Part shown: positions 1 through 12,000 of the stretch, one piece after another
Position numbering within the stretch: position 1 is the first letter of the stretch
Layout of the letters: each line of letters starts with the position of its first letter
Assembly (NCBI GenBank): GCA_910589165.1
Contig: CAJUSP010000002.1
Coordinates: 155,884 to 219,883 of the forward strand
DNA length: 64,000 nucleotides
DNA from: an uncultured Adlercreutzia sp.
Lineage (GTDB): Bacteria; Actinomycetota; Coriobacteriia; Coriobacteriales; Eggerthellaceae
Direction: 5' to 3'
Notes under the pieces: generated by a model
What the model saw: the letters and a program-made list of their open reading frames with translations, nothing else
Told to the model about the DNA's origin: nothing
The model's database searches: none
Translations under genes and position numbers: made by a program

Positions 1-3000
1 TCACCAGGCCGCCGGCAACGCCGGTGCGGTTCTCAAGGGCCGCGTCGGAATCGGAGACCACCGACTCGCTGCCGTTCACGGTCGCCTTCACGGCGGCGGG
101 CACGGAGCCTGCGGCCTCGGTGGCGTCGTGATGGTAGCGGGTGAGCAGCCACTGGTTGGTGGTGCCGTCGGCGAGGTTCGCGCCCTCTTCGCGGTACAGG
201 TCCGCCAGCTCGGCGCGGTAGCTCGCCAGGTAGTAGGTGTCGTCGTCGGTCACGTAGACGGTGGGCAGGTTCTCCACGAGCCACTGGCCGTCCTCGTTGG
301 TGGTCACCTTCAGGGCGCCGGCCACGCCGTCCACGGCCTCAAGCGGCGTGTTGTCGGCGGCGTTGCCGTCGTAGATGATGGGGGCCACGGCCTCGCCGGC
401 ACCCCGGCTGTACTTGTTCGAGGTGTAGGTGTCGGCACCGAAGTTCTCGTTGCGCACCCACTGCCAGGTAGTCTCGGTGGTCGTGGCGCCGTCCTCGCCC
501 TCCACGGTCTGGGTCACCGGCGCCCAGTACCACTGGGTCAGGTAGATGACCTGGCCGGGCAGGCCCGCCTCGCCGGCGTCCTGCACGCCGTTGTAGCCCG
601 TGGCGTAGTTGTAGGCGCCGTCGGCACCCTTCACACCGGTGTCGTCCCAAACGCGACCGGTGAGGCTCGTGCGCGGAATCTTCACGAGGCCGGCCTGGCC
701 GCCGGACTGGGCGAACAGCGGGCGCGGCACGTCGTAGCGCACGCCATTGTAAATCTGCTCGTACTGGTAGCTGGCCGCATCCGTGGGCGTGCCGGCGTTG
801 TTGTAGCGGTTGGCGTAGGAGCCGCGGGCGGCCACGATGATGTAGCCGTCGGCGCGCCACAGGCTCGCCTGGCCCTGGTTCACCTGGTCGCGGTCGTCGG
901 TGTTGTACTTGTCGTTCGTGTTCTTGTCGTACTCGTCGAAGGTGGCCTCGCCGTTGAAGGAGTTGTCGAAGTACTCCTCCACCACCTGGATGACGCGGTC
1001 GCCCGAGGGGTTCGGACGGAAGGCGTCGTTGTCGGCTTCCTCGCCGGCCAGCGGGTTGCCGTCGGCACCGGGGGCCGTGATGGTGGAAAGGGCGCCCAGG
1101 GTCTTGTCGCCGATGTTCACGCCCACATGCAGGCTCGTCAGCGCGAAGTTCGGCGCCACCTCGGCGAGCGTGATGCGGTAGGCGGTCATATACAGCTTGT
1201 CGAGCGCGATCTCGTTGGCCTCCAGGGTGTCGGTGGTGTCGTTGGGCTGCACGACGCGCAGGTCGTTCGCAGCCTCGACCGGCTCGTTCTCCTCGTCGCC
1301 CTCGTCGGCGGCGGTGAAGTCGCCGGCCAGGTACACGAAGCTCGGCAGCTTCTCGAACTTGTACACGCCGGTGGCGGCCTCGGTCACCGCATCGGGGCGG
1401 CTGAAGGTGGAGCGGGTCTCGCCCACGTTGCCCGCGTAGGCGTCGCCGGCGGCCGCGGCGTCGGCGGCCTTCTCGGCGGCGGTCTTCGCATGCACCCAGG
1501 CGCCGGAGCGGGTCTCGGTCGGGTTGCCGTTGCCGTCGCGCTTGATCACGTTGGTCACGCGGTCCACCACGTAGTTCTCGGTGTCGGCCTCGAAGGCGGC
1601 GATGAGCGCCTCCTCGTCGTCGTTCACGAAGAACCACTGGGTGATGGCCAGCGTATGGCCGGCGAGCACCTCCTCGCCGGGGTTCAGGATACCGTCGAAG
1701 TTGTGGTCGCGCCACACCTTGCCGGAAACGGTGGTGTAGCCGTACTCGCCGAAGCCGGCGTGCATGCGCACCTCGTCGCGGCCCACCGACCAGTCGTAGA
1801 TGACGGTCTGGTCGGCCGGGTTGCCGTCCTCGTCGCGCGGGGCCACGGTGGCGCTGGCGGCGGAACCGGCCAGCAGCGGCTCGCGCACCACGGTCTCGGC
1901 GTCGTCGTCGCCTTCGTCCTCGTCGGCCTCGTCGCCCTCGGCGGTCGTCGAGGCGGCGGCCTCGGCCAGGCGGGTCTCGTTCACATAGTACTGGGGCTGG
2001 GTGCCGCGGGCCGCGTCGCTCGCCGCCGTCACGCGGTTGCCCGTGGCGGCGTTGCGGGTGGACTCGGCGTCGCCCTCGGCCGGCTGGGCCGCAGCCTGGG
2101 CGGCCAGGATGATCTTGCCGTCGAGGGTCGCCTTCAGCGTCACGCCGTTGGCATCGGTGGTCTGGACCGTCAGCTCGTTCCAGCGCACCGGGTAGTTGCC
2201 GTCGGCGTAGTCGGAGAAGTTCTGCTCGTCAGACGCCTTGGCAGCCAGGGCGCTCACGGCCTTGGAGTTCTGGGCATCGTCGGCCTTATCGGTCTGCAGC
2301 ACCGTGGCGGGCAGGCCGGGGATGGCCTCGGTGTCGCCGGTGTCGATGGCGCCGCCCAGCACCTCCACGGTGTAGCCGGCCAGGTACTCCTCGGCCGGGG
2401 CGTTCAGAGTGCCGGGGATCTCCGGCGTGGCGGGCACGTTGGTGTAATCGTCGCCCGGAGTGCCCGGGATGGTGGGCACGCGCTTCTCCACGTAGCGGGC
2501 CGGCAGGCGGTCGAACAGGTAGTCGCCGGCGGTCTTCAGCGCCACCGGGTCGCCGTTCTCGTCGGTGCCGGTCTCGTCGGCGTCGGTGAGCACGCTCACG
2601 CCCACGCCGGCCAGGTAGGTGGCGTTCGGGATGATGGTGGTAAGGCCATCGGCGTAGTCGGCGTCGGTGGTGGTGTCCACCACGCGCACCGGGTTGCCGT
2701 CGGCGTCGGTGTCGTCCTTGTAGGTGACCGAGCCCTCGGCCACGGTGTAGGCGTCGTTGCCGAAGTTCTCGTTCAGCACCCAGGCGCCGTCCTTGTAGTA
2801 CCACTGCTTCAGGATGACGCGCTTGCCGGCGTAGCCCTGCTCGGTGTTGGAAACCGCCGGAGCATTGTCGCCCTCGGCCTCATCCTCGCCGTCGCCGGCG
2901 CCCACGAGCGGCTTGTCGGCCGTCTCAAGCTCGTTGGCCGTGGCGGTATGCGCCAGCGTGCCGTCGTAGTCGGCGTCGTGGAACACGCGGCCGGCGATCT

Positions 3001-6000
3001 TCTGCTGCACCGGCACGCGCAGGCCGGCGTCGTTGCCCATACGGTCGGCGCCGCGGGCCAAATCGTAGGTAAGCACCGGGCGGAACTGGGCCGCGTCGCC
3101 CTCGGTCACGCCCATAGCGGCGCCGGCGGCGTTCAGCTCGGCCACGGCGTTGGTGGTGAGCACCACCTCGGCACCGGGGGTGCCGTAGCGGGTGTTCGCG
3201 CCGTAGCGGTCGGATTCGGCCTGGGCCAGCTGGTAGTTGATATTCGGGTTGTCGGGGTTGCCGGCCTGGCGCTTGTTCACCGAAGGCGTGTCGGCGGCCT
3301 CCACGTTCAGAAGCACCGTGTACTCCATGGAGTCGCCCTCGGCGGCCGTGCCGCTCATCAGGTAGCCGTCGGAATGCACCAGGTCGGAGTCGGCCATCCA
3401 GTCGGTGGACGTCTGCACGTAGGTGGTGCCCTGCAGGTACTTGGCGGTACCCCAGTAGCGGTTCCACCAGTCGGCGTCGGTCAGGCGCACGCGGTAACCG
3501 AACACCACGAGCTTCTTAACAGCACCCTCGGTGCCGTCGGCCACCACGTTGCCGTCCGCGTCGAAGGACAGCCAACCCTGGCTCTTCAGGTTCGTGAACT
3601 CGTAGGAGCCGTCGGCCAGGGTGCGAGCGTTGTGGGTGCCCTCGATCTCGGAGGTCACAGGCACCGGCATGCCCTTGGCGTTCTTGGCCAGCAGCACCGG
3701 CTCGTAGGTGGCCGGGTCGGTCTCGGTGGCCTCGGCGGTCTGCTCGTACACCGTCACCTCGGTCACCTTGTCGGTGAACAGCGCGTAGAGCGCCTCCTCG
3801 GTAAGCTCGGTGTAGGCATCGGCGCCGTCGCTGTCGGTGGTCTTCTGGTAGTAGGTGGGCAGCGCGATCTTCGGGCAGATGGTGCCGTCGTCGTACTTGG
3901 CCAAGGTCACGACCTCGTACACGCCGCGCACACCCACGGCGGGCGCCACCACTTGCTTGTACACCTCGGCGGTGAAGTTGCCGGAGGCGAACAGGGCCTC
4001 CACCTCGTCGGCGGTGTAGGCCACATAGCCCACGGTGTCGTCGTCGGGGTTCACCACCTGGCGGTACCACGTCTCGCCCTCGCCGTCTTCGGCGGCGTCG
4101 TAGGTACCGTAGGTGTTGTCACCGAGCAGGCCCGCGGTCGGGTCTTCGGCGTAGGTGCCAAAGGCCGAGCCGGTGCCGTTCTCGTCGGTCCAGCCCTCGG
4201 CCCAGGTCGGGTCGGCGTGCCAGCCGTTGGCGGCCACGTCGGCCGCGTCGGCCGTGCGCTCGGAGGCCAGGGTGTAGTAGCGCTCCAGCGTCAGCTGGAC
4301 GCCCTTCACCGGCATATCGGCCACCTCGTCGGTCTCGCCGATGTTCAGGGTGCCGTTCATGCCGTCGTTGTCCACGTCGTTGAACACCACGCCGGTGATC
4401 TTCTGGGTCGGCGGGCAAATCTCGCCGGCATCGCCGCCGGCCACCTGCTTGACGGGCTGCTTGGTCTCCGGATCCACCACCACGTTGCCCTCGGCGTCTT
4501 TCAGCGCCTTGTAGGTCAGCCAGTCGTAGGTGATGTAGCGGTCGGTGGGCACGAGCACCTTCGTGGAGGTCTCGCCCTCGGTGATGACGTAGTCGGCATC
4601 AGTCGGCGTGCCCTCGACGTTCTTCACGATGACGTCGGCCAGGGGCACGGTCACCTTGGAGGCCTGCAGGTCGATGGCCGTGGTGGCCTCGTCGATGTTG
4701 GAGTACTTCACGTTGGTCGCCTCGCCGGCCAGGATGATGTGGCCGGTGTGGGCGCGCACGCCGTCGTGGGCCGCGCCGTTCAGGGTAACGACCTCGTCCT
4801 GAGCGGTAATGGCCACGCCGGAGCCGGCCGCCGGCACATCGGGGTCGGCGTCGGAATCGACGTCGTAGGAGGCCAGCGGGTCGCCCTCCACCGCCTGGGC
4901 CAGCGGCTTGTGGAAGCGGGTGAGCAGCCACTGGTCGTCGTCAGCCGCGGAATCGGCATCGGCGTCGTCCAGCTTCAGATCGCCCAGCTCAACGCGGTAG
5001 CTGGCCAGGTAGTGCGAGCCGTCGGCGGCGGTGTAGGCCGCGGGCAGGTTGTCGAAGGTGTACACGCCGCGAGTCGACTCGTCGATGGCGTCCACCTCGA
5101 CGTCGACGGCATCGTCGCCGGTGCCCTCGGTCACCGTCGTGGTGTAGTGGCGCACATCGGCCGTCTTCACGGCGATGACGCCCGGACGGCCCTCCACGTT
5201 CCACGAGCCGGTGGAGCGCGGATTCACGGCGTCTTCCTCGGCGGGAAGGCCGGTGACCGGGTCGGTGGCCTGCTCGCCGGTATTCGGGTCGATGACCGGC
5301 ACCTTGGTGGTGCGGCTCGTCAGCTTGTCGGTACCGAAGGCGAGGCTGCGCACCCAGAAGCCGGAACCGTCGGAGGCGAGCTCGAACTCGCCCTGCTCGA
5401 CGTTCTCGGCGGGCACGCCGGCAGCCAGGGCCAGCTCGCCAGCGCGGGCGAGCTCGGCGTCAGTCAGGGTCTCCTTGGCTGCCAGGGCCGCCAACTCGGT
5501 ATTCGTCGTGAAGCGGAACGACTCGTCGGCCGCCTCGGTCGCCTCGGCGTCGCCCTGGCCGGGCTCCACCACAGCGCCGTTGTCGCCGGCCGCGTCGTTC
5601 AGGTTCGCCAGCGGCAGGTAGTACCACTGGGTCAGGTACACGGTCTGGTCCGGCAGGCCGGGCTCGCCGTCGTCCTGGATGCCGTTGTAGGCGCGGTCGC
5701 GGGCCGCAGCATCGTCGGTGTTCTCGTCGGTCTCGTGGAACGAGTCGTCCCACACCTTGCCGGTGATGCTCGAGCGCGGCACCATGACCAGGCCCGCATC
5801 CCAGTTGTACAGACGGGCCGCGTCGCCCAGGTCGTAGACGGTGTTCTTGTCGCCGAAGAGCATCTTGCCGTTGTTGTAGTCCTCCTCGGACTCGTACTCG
5901 AGCTTCTCGGCCAGGTAGGTCTTGTACTTGCCCTTGTAGACGGTGTACTCGTTGTTCAGCGTCTCGTAGATGGCAAGCGCCGCCTCGTAATCGGCCACGC

Positions 6001-9000
6001 GGGCGTCGTACTCGGCCTTCAGGTAGTCGTAGATGGCCTTGTAGCCAGCGAAGTCCTCATGCGCCAGCAGCGTCTGGTTCATAAGGGCGCCGTCGGTGGT
6101 CACCGTGTAGTAGTAGGTGGCGTCGCCGTCGTAGGCGGCCTTGTAGGCGATCCAGGCGCCCTGCTCGGCATTATCGGCCTCGGCGTCGGCCGCGGTGAGC
6201 ACGATGCCGTTCTTCACATAGGGCTGGGCATAGGGGTTCGACTCGGTGTTCGGACGCGAGATCACGAGCTCGTTGTTGTCGTCCAGGTAGCCGAAGCCAA
6301 GCACCCGGTACCACTGGGTGACGAAGTCGTTCCAGTCGTTGTTCCACGCCTCGTCGGCCTTCACCTTCGCAGCGGCAATCTCCTGCTCGGTGGGGTTGTC
6401 CTTGTCCTGGACCTTCACGGCGTCGTAGAAGTTCTCGGTGTTGTACTTCTCGTTGGACCGGGCCAGCGACTCCGGTGTCGGAGGCACCTTCGGCTCGGCC
6501 GGGATCTTCTTGCGCAGGTCGGTGACGTTCTTCCACAGGGCGTTCAGCGCCGTCTCCACGGCCTCGGTGGACTCGTAGCGGTTCACCGGGATGCCGGAAA
6601 GCGACACCAGGTTGGTGTAGACGCCGGTGCGCGCGCCGTCCTCGTCGAGCTTCTCCTTGCCGTAGAGCTTGTTGTCGGAGGTCTCCAGGTAGGCGCCCCA
6701 AACCGGGTTCAGGTCGTTGATGGTACCGTAGATGGTAAGGTTCACCGGAGCGCCGGCATGCTTCAGAAGGCCGGCCTGAGGCACCTGGGACACGACGGTG
6801 CCCTTGAGCTGCGAGCCGGTCACCGTCTCCTGGAAGGTGACGCGGCCCACCGTGAGCCCGTCGGCCTGGATGGCGGCCACGGCCTCGGCGTAGGAGGCGG
6901 GCAGCCCGCTGGCGTTCTTCGTGTAGTCGCCCGTCGGGATGGTGGGCACAACACGCGAGGTCTCCTTGCCCTGGTCGTCGTACTCCACGATGTCGTCGTC
7001 GCGCAGCATGGAAGACTGGAACAGCGGCAGCACCGGCAGCAGGGCCTCGAGGTCGCGCTTGACCTTGTGGGCCACGGTGTTGGACTCAACCTCGCCGTCC
7101 TCGCCGCCGGAGATGATGGCCTGGTGCACGATGGTCTTCACCGTGCGCAGGTGGTAGGTGGCCGTCACGGTGACAGTCTCGCCGGGCACGAGCTTGATGC
7201 CACTCCAGCGCATGACCGGGTTGCCCTCGTCGTCGGTGGCCTGCACGGCACTGATGCCGTCCTTGTCGCAGGTGGTGCCCACGTTCTTCACCGTAGACTC
7301 CAGGGTCAGGCCCTTGCCCTCGGGGAACGGGTCGGTAATGTTGATCACCTGGGTGGTGTCCGACTCGTTGCGGTACACCGTGGTGTAGGTGATCTCCACC
7401 GGGGTGTTCTCGTTCAGGGCGTAGGTGGTCTTCAGCTCCGGCGAGTCGGGCAGCACCTGCTCGGTCAGACGGTCGATCAGGCGGCCGGTGGCCGAGTGCT
7501 GGCCGATGGAGGCGAGCACGATGTAGCCGTCGGCGAAGGAGCCGGGCTCGGGCTGGCTGCCCTTCTCGTTCAGGTAGTAGGTAAGAACCGAGCTCTCCTT
7601 GCCCGTCTCGTCGCGGTTGGCGCCGGTGGTCTCCTGGATGTCGTCCACCACGACGTACTCCCCTTCCTCGGTGAGCACGTACTTGGTGCCGGTCCAGTCG
7701 AGCGGCGCGAACTCGTAGCGGCCCTCGGCGTTCTGGCGGTAGAACTGGCCCACGCCGGTGGGGGCATCGGCCACGGGCACGTAGATGTCGCGGCCGGCGG
7801 AGGCGTCGCGCACCTTCACGTAGCGGGTGACCGTAGCGTCAACCTCGCCGGTAACCTCCTGGTAATTGCCCTCGGAGATCTTCACGTAGTAGGTGGTCAC
7901 GTCGGTGTTGCCGGTCACGGCGCCGTTGGACTGGCGCAGCACCGTGGTGGCCACGGGCTTGGTCATCAGGTCGGAATCGGAGTCGATGGACTGGCCGAGG
8001 TTGCCCTGGTTATCGGTCATGAAGGCGTTGCGCACGGTGATGGCGTAGTCCTCGTCGAGCGCGTTCAGGTCCTCCTGGTCGATGCGCAGGCGGTAGCCGG
8101 CCAGACGCTTGGTCTTGTAGTCGTTATCGAGGTTGCGGGTGTCGCGCGGGTCCACCACGTAGGAGGACACGTCGCGGAAGAGGTAGGTGCCCGCGGCCGC
8201 GGCGTCGCCGGTGTAGGCCTCGCGCAACTCGTCGCCCGGGTACAGCTGCCAGGCCCACTCGCCCTCGTCCACCATGGTCCACTCCATGATGGGGGTCTTC
8301 TCGCCGGTGTCCGGGTCCACCACGGGCACGCCCGCAGCGTTAGTCTTCCACATCGGGTTGCCGTCGGCGTCGGTCTTCTGGACGTACTCCATCTTGGTGG
8401 AGGTGGGGGCGTAGTACCACGTCTCCAGCTTCACCTTCACGCCGCCGTTGGTCTTACCCTGGCCGACACCGTCCTCGTCGGCCTGCTGCACGCCGTCGTA
8501 GTTGGCGTCGTTCCACACGTTGTTGCCCAAGTAGCCCTTGGTGCCGTCGACGTAGCCCAAAGCCAGCTTATCCTGGCGCTCGTAGCCCATCCACTTGTTG
8601 TTCGGATCCTCGTAGATGGCGCGGCCGTCCTCATCGAGCGGCAGGTCGGCCTTCAGCGGGTAGGTACGGGCCGAGCCGGACACGTAGCGCAGGTCGTTGT
8701 CGGCCACGAGCACCGTGTTGTTGGAATCGGTGTAGTAGAACCCGTCGCGCTGGTACTTCGTGGCGTCGTTGGTCCAGGTGTTCAGCGTCGGCTTGATGAG
8801 GCGGTTGGCCACGGTCTCCGACGTCTTGATGATATAGGTCTTGCCGGCCTTCAGGCGGAAGCGGAAGAAGCCGGTCTCGTCGGTCACCAGCGTGGCGGCG
8901 TTGCCGTCGGCGTCGGTGGCCAACTGCGACTTGATGGAGCCGTTCTCGTACTCGTACACGTTCACGCGGATGCCCTCGAGGCGCTTCTCGGGCGCCGTCG

Positions 9001-12000
9001 TGGCCCCGGCCATCTGCTCCTCGGTGTTGCCGGTGCCGACCGAAATGGAGTCGAGCAGCGAGTTGATGTCGACATCGTTCTCCGGCGTGCCGTCAGCCAG
9101 GATGTCATCGCGGTAGGTGACGCCCTCGAAGGTGATGCCCTGGGCGATGCCCAGCTTCATGGAGGTCATCTTCGCATCGTAGGCATCGTGGATCGACGCG
9201 TCGTAGGCGTCGGTGCCGATGTTCTTGGAATCGTACTGCACGGCGTCGACCACGATGGTGGAGGTGGTTACCACGAGCGCGGCGTCCACGCCGTTGGCAT
9301 GGTCGGCCTCGATGCGCTCGACGGTCACGTCCTTGTCGTCCTGGGTCAGGTAGATGTCGGACTGGCCGATGGACTTCTGCGTGGGCGAGTAGTTGTAGTA
9401 CTCCTCCGGGAAGGTGTAGCGCAGGCGGTACTTGCCCGGCTCCAGGTTACTGAACACGTAGTAGCCGGGGTTTCCGTAGTAGTCGGTCTCGGTGTAGAAG
9501 ACGTAGGGCTCGCCGGAGTCGGCCGAGATGTAGTTGCCCCAGGCGTCGAACTCGGGCTTGCCGGTACGATCGTCGCAGCGCACCCAGCGGTCCTGGAAGC
9601 CGGTCTTCTCGTTGTTCACAAGCTGGGACACCTCGCCGTCGCGGTTGACGGGGTTGCCGTACTCGTTCAAAAGCTCAACCTTCACGCCGTTGATGCCCGG
9701 GTCCTCGAGCTCCAGATCGTAGTCGAGGTCGGTCAGGCGGCTCTGGGTGCGGTCGGCCTCGTCCTTGTAGGTGGTGTTGTCGAACAGCGTGCCGTCGGCG
9801 TTCTGGCCGCGCAGCAGCTTGCGCCCGTTGACCGAGGTCTGGTAGGCACTCGTGGCAGGGTTGCCGTCCTCGTCCACCAGGTTGCCGTTGGAATCGGTGT
9901 GCAGCTTCTCGCCGTTGGGGCCCAGCACGTCGTCGTCGGCCACGCCGGACCAGTCGGTGTCGAGCCACACGTAGTCGCCGATGTAGCCGCGGCCGTCGGG
10001 GGCGTCCACGAACACGCCGGCACGGGTGTCCTCGCCCTTGTAGACGCCGGAGATGTCGCCGGAGTCGTTCAGGTTGGCGCGATAGTAGAAGGTGTTCCAC
10101 TGGACCACCGAGCGCATCTGGTTGGCACGCTCGAGGCGCTTCAGGTAGGCGGCCTTCTGCTCGGGGCTGTAGCTGTCGAACACCGAATCGTTCACCGTGG
10201 TCTGCAGGTCGACATTGGGGTCGCCGGTCTTGGTGCCCAGGAACTTGGGCAGGTTCAGCGGCGCGCGCATGTCGTAGGTCAGGCGCAGGTAGCCCTTGCG
10301 CGGGATGAAGGAGTCGGCCTTGGGCTGGGCCCAGATGGCGCGCAGACCGCGAGTCAGCTCTTCCTCGCGCTCGGGATGGTCCTCAACATAGGACTTCAGG
10401 TCGGCGAGCTTGATGAGCTTGTACTTGTTCTTCATCTCCTCTTCGGTGTACTTGAGGGTGCCGGTCTCCTCGTCGTACTGGCCGCGGCGCACGTCCTCCA
10501 CCACGTCGTAGTGGCTGTCCTCGAACACCTCGTAGTCGTCGGGGTTCTTGCCGTCCTCTTCCTCGCCGTAGTTGTCGCCGTAGACGAACTTGTTGCCGTA
10601 GGGGTACAGCCACAGCAGGTCGTCAACGCTGGCCAGCGAGATGGAACCGTTGGCGTCCTCCTCGTAGGGGCCGACCCACACGGTCATGTCGATGCCGTCG
10701 GTCATCTCCACGCCGGTGGCGGGCATGCTGGTATCGGCGGCCGAGAAGCGACGCACCTTGATGGTGTCGAGGTCCTGCAGCCAGCCGGACCACTTGGAAT
10801 CGCGGCTGACGGCCTCGGCGTTGTCGTTGGTGTAAATCTGCACGTCGCCGCCGTAGGGCAGGATGTCGTACATGGCGATGTTGTTGTACAGGCGGGCCTT
10901 GGTCTCGTCCACCTCGGGGTTCACCAGCGACGCGTAGTAGCTGTAGTTCGTGCCCTCGGGCACGCCGGCGGCGCCGTTGGTCAGGTAGGTGGCCAAATCC
11001 TCCAGCTGGGTAGAGGAGGTCTTGGTGTTCGACAGGTTCTGCTCGCCGGAGAACTCCAGCGCCTTCAGCTGCATCATGACCATGGACTGGCTCGTCTGGC
11101 CGTCGAGGTTCACGTCGCGGGTGTCGGAAACCAGGCCGCAGGTAGAGCCGTCGTTCTCGGTGGTGGCCGGGGTGTAGGGCATGAAGGAACCGGGCTTGTA
11201 GCCGTAGCCGGCCGTGGTCAGCAGGTCCTCGGAAAGCAGGTCCGTGGAGTCCTTCTGCACCGGCATGAGCAGCTCGATGACGATGCCCTGGCCCGGCGCC
11301 AGAATGCCGCGGTCGGTCTCGGTGACCGTGGTGGTCTCGCCGGTGGCCTCGTCGGTGACGTCGTGGGTCGACTGCTGGCCGGTGAAGCGCCAGTTGAACA
11401 TCTTGCGGTTGTAGTTGGAACCGGATTCCACCGAGCCGGCCTTGTCGGTCATGAGGAAGGCCGAGCCGATCTTGGGCTGGTTCAGGCGCGGGGTGGAAGA
11501 GGTCTGGGAGGTGATGACGTCATCCACCTGCAGGTAGTCGGTCATGTCCGCGATGTAGTAGGTCCACAGCGGCGTCTTGTTGTTGATGTTGGAGTGCACG
11601 CCGCGGAAGTTCGGCACCGACACGTAGTCCCAATCGAAGTAGCCGTAGCCCGCGCCGCCCGCGGCCTTGTCGGCCTGCAGGGTCTCGTAGGGCACGTAGG
11701 CCAGCTTCGCGTCGGTCATGTCAACGGCGGCGCCGAAGCCCTCCACGTAGGGCAGAATCTGGGAGATCTGCGGGTTGGCGCAGTAGTCCTGCTCGTAGCC
11801 CTCGTAGTTCAGGGCCGCCATCTGGGCGTCGGAGAGGTTCGACAGGATGATCTTGTAGCGCATCATGAGCGACGAGCCCTTGTCGATGGTGCTCGCGCCC
11901 GTGACCCACTTGAAGCCCGTGGACGACGATCCGGAGAAGTAGCCCTGGATGATCTCCAAGGCGAGGACCGGCGACTCGGGCGTGCGGATGAAGCCGGCGC

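Larger units (their letters stand above)
500..10000 (-). other. At least seven SdrD B/CnaB-like modules
   Basis: Module starts carry the hallmark G-x-V-[WF]-x-D-x-[ND]-x-D-G with an Asp-rich loop. They lie at 9905-9990 (GDYVWLDTDWSG), 8464-8540 (NNVWNDANYDGVQQADEDG), 5728-5775 (GKVWDDSFHETD), 4348-4410 (GVVFNDVDNDGMNG), 2955-3010 (GRVFHDADYDG), 1680-1730 (GKVWRDHNFDGILNPGE) and 641-660 (GRVWDD). Each is followed by a strand such as VYLTQWYY or KLETWYY, and often by a later Y-x-F-x-x-LP...YxLAxYR strand. This matches prealbumin-like SdrD B domains of Gram-positive surface proteins, which stack as rigid stalks. At the left edge a further module is still in progress. Confidence 0.75.
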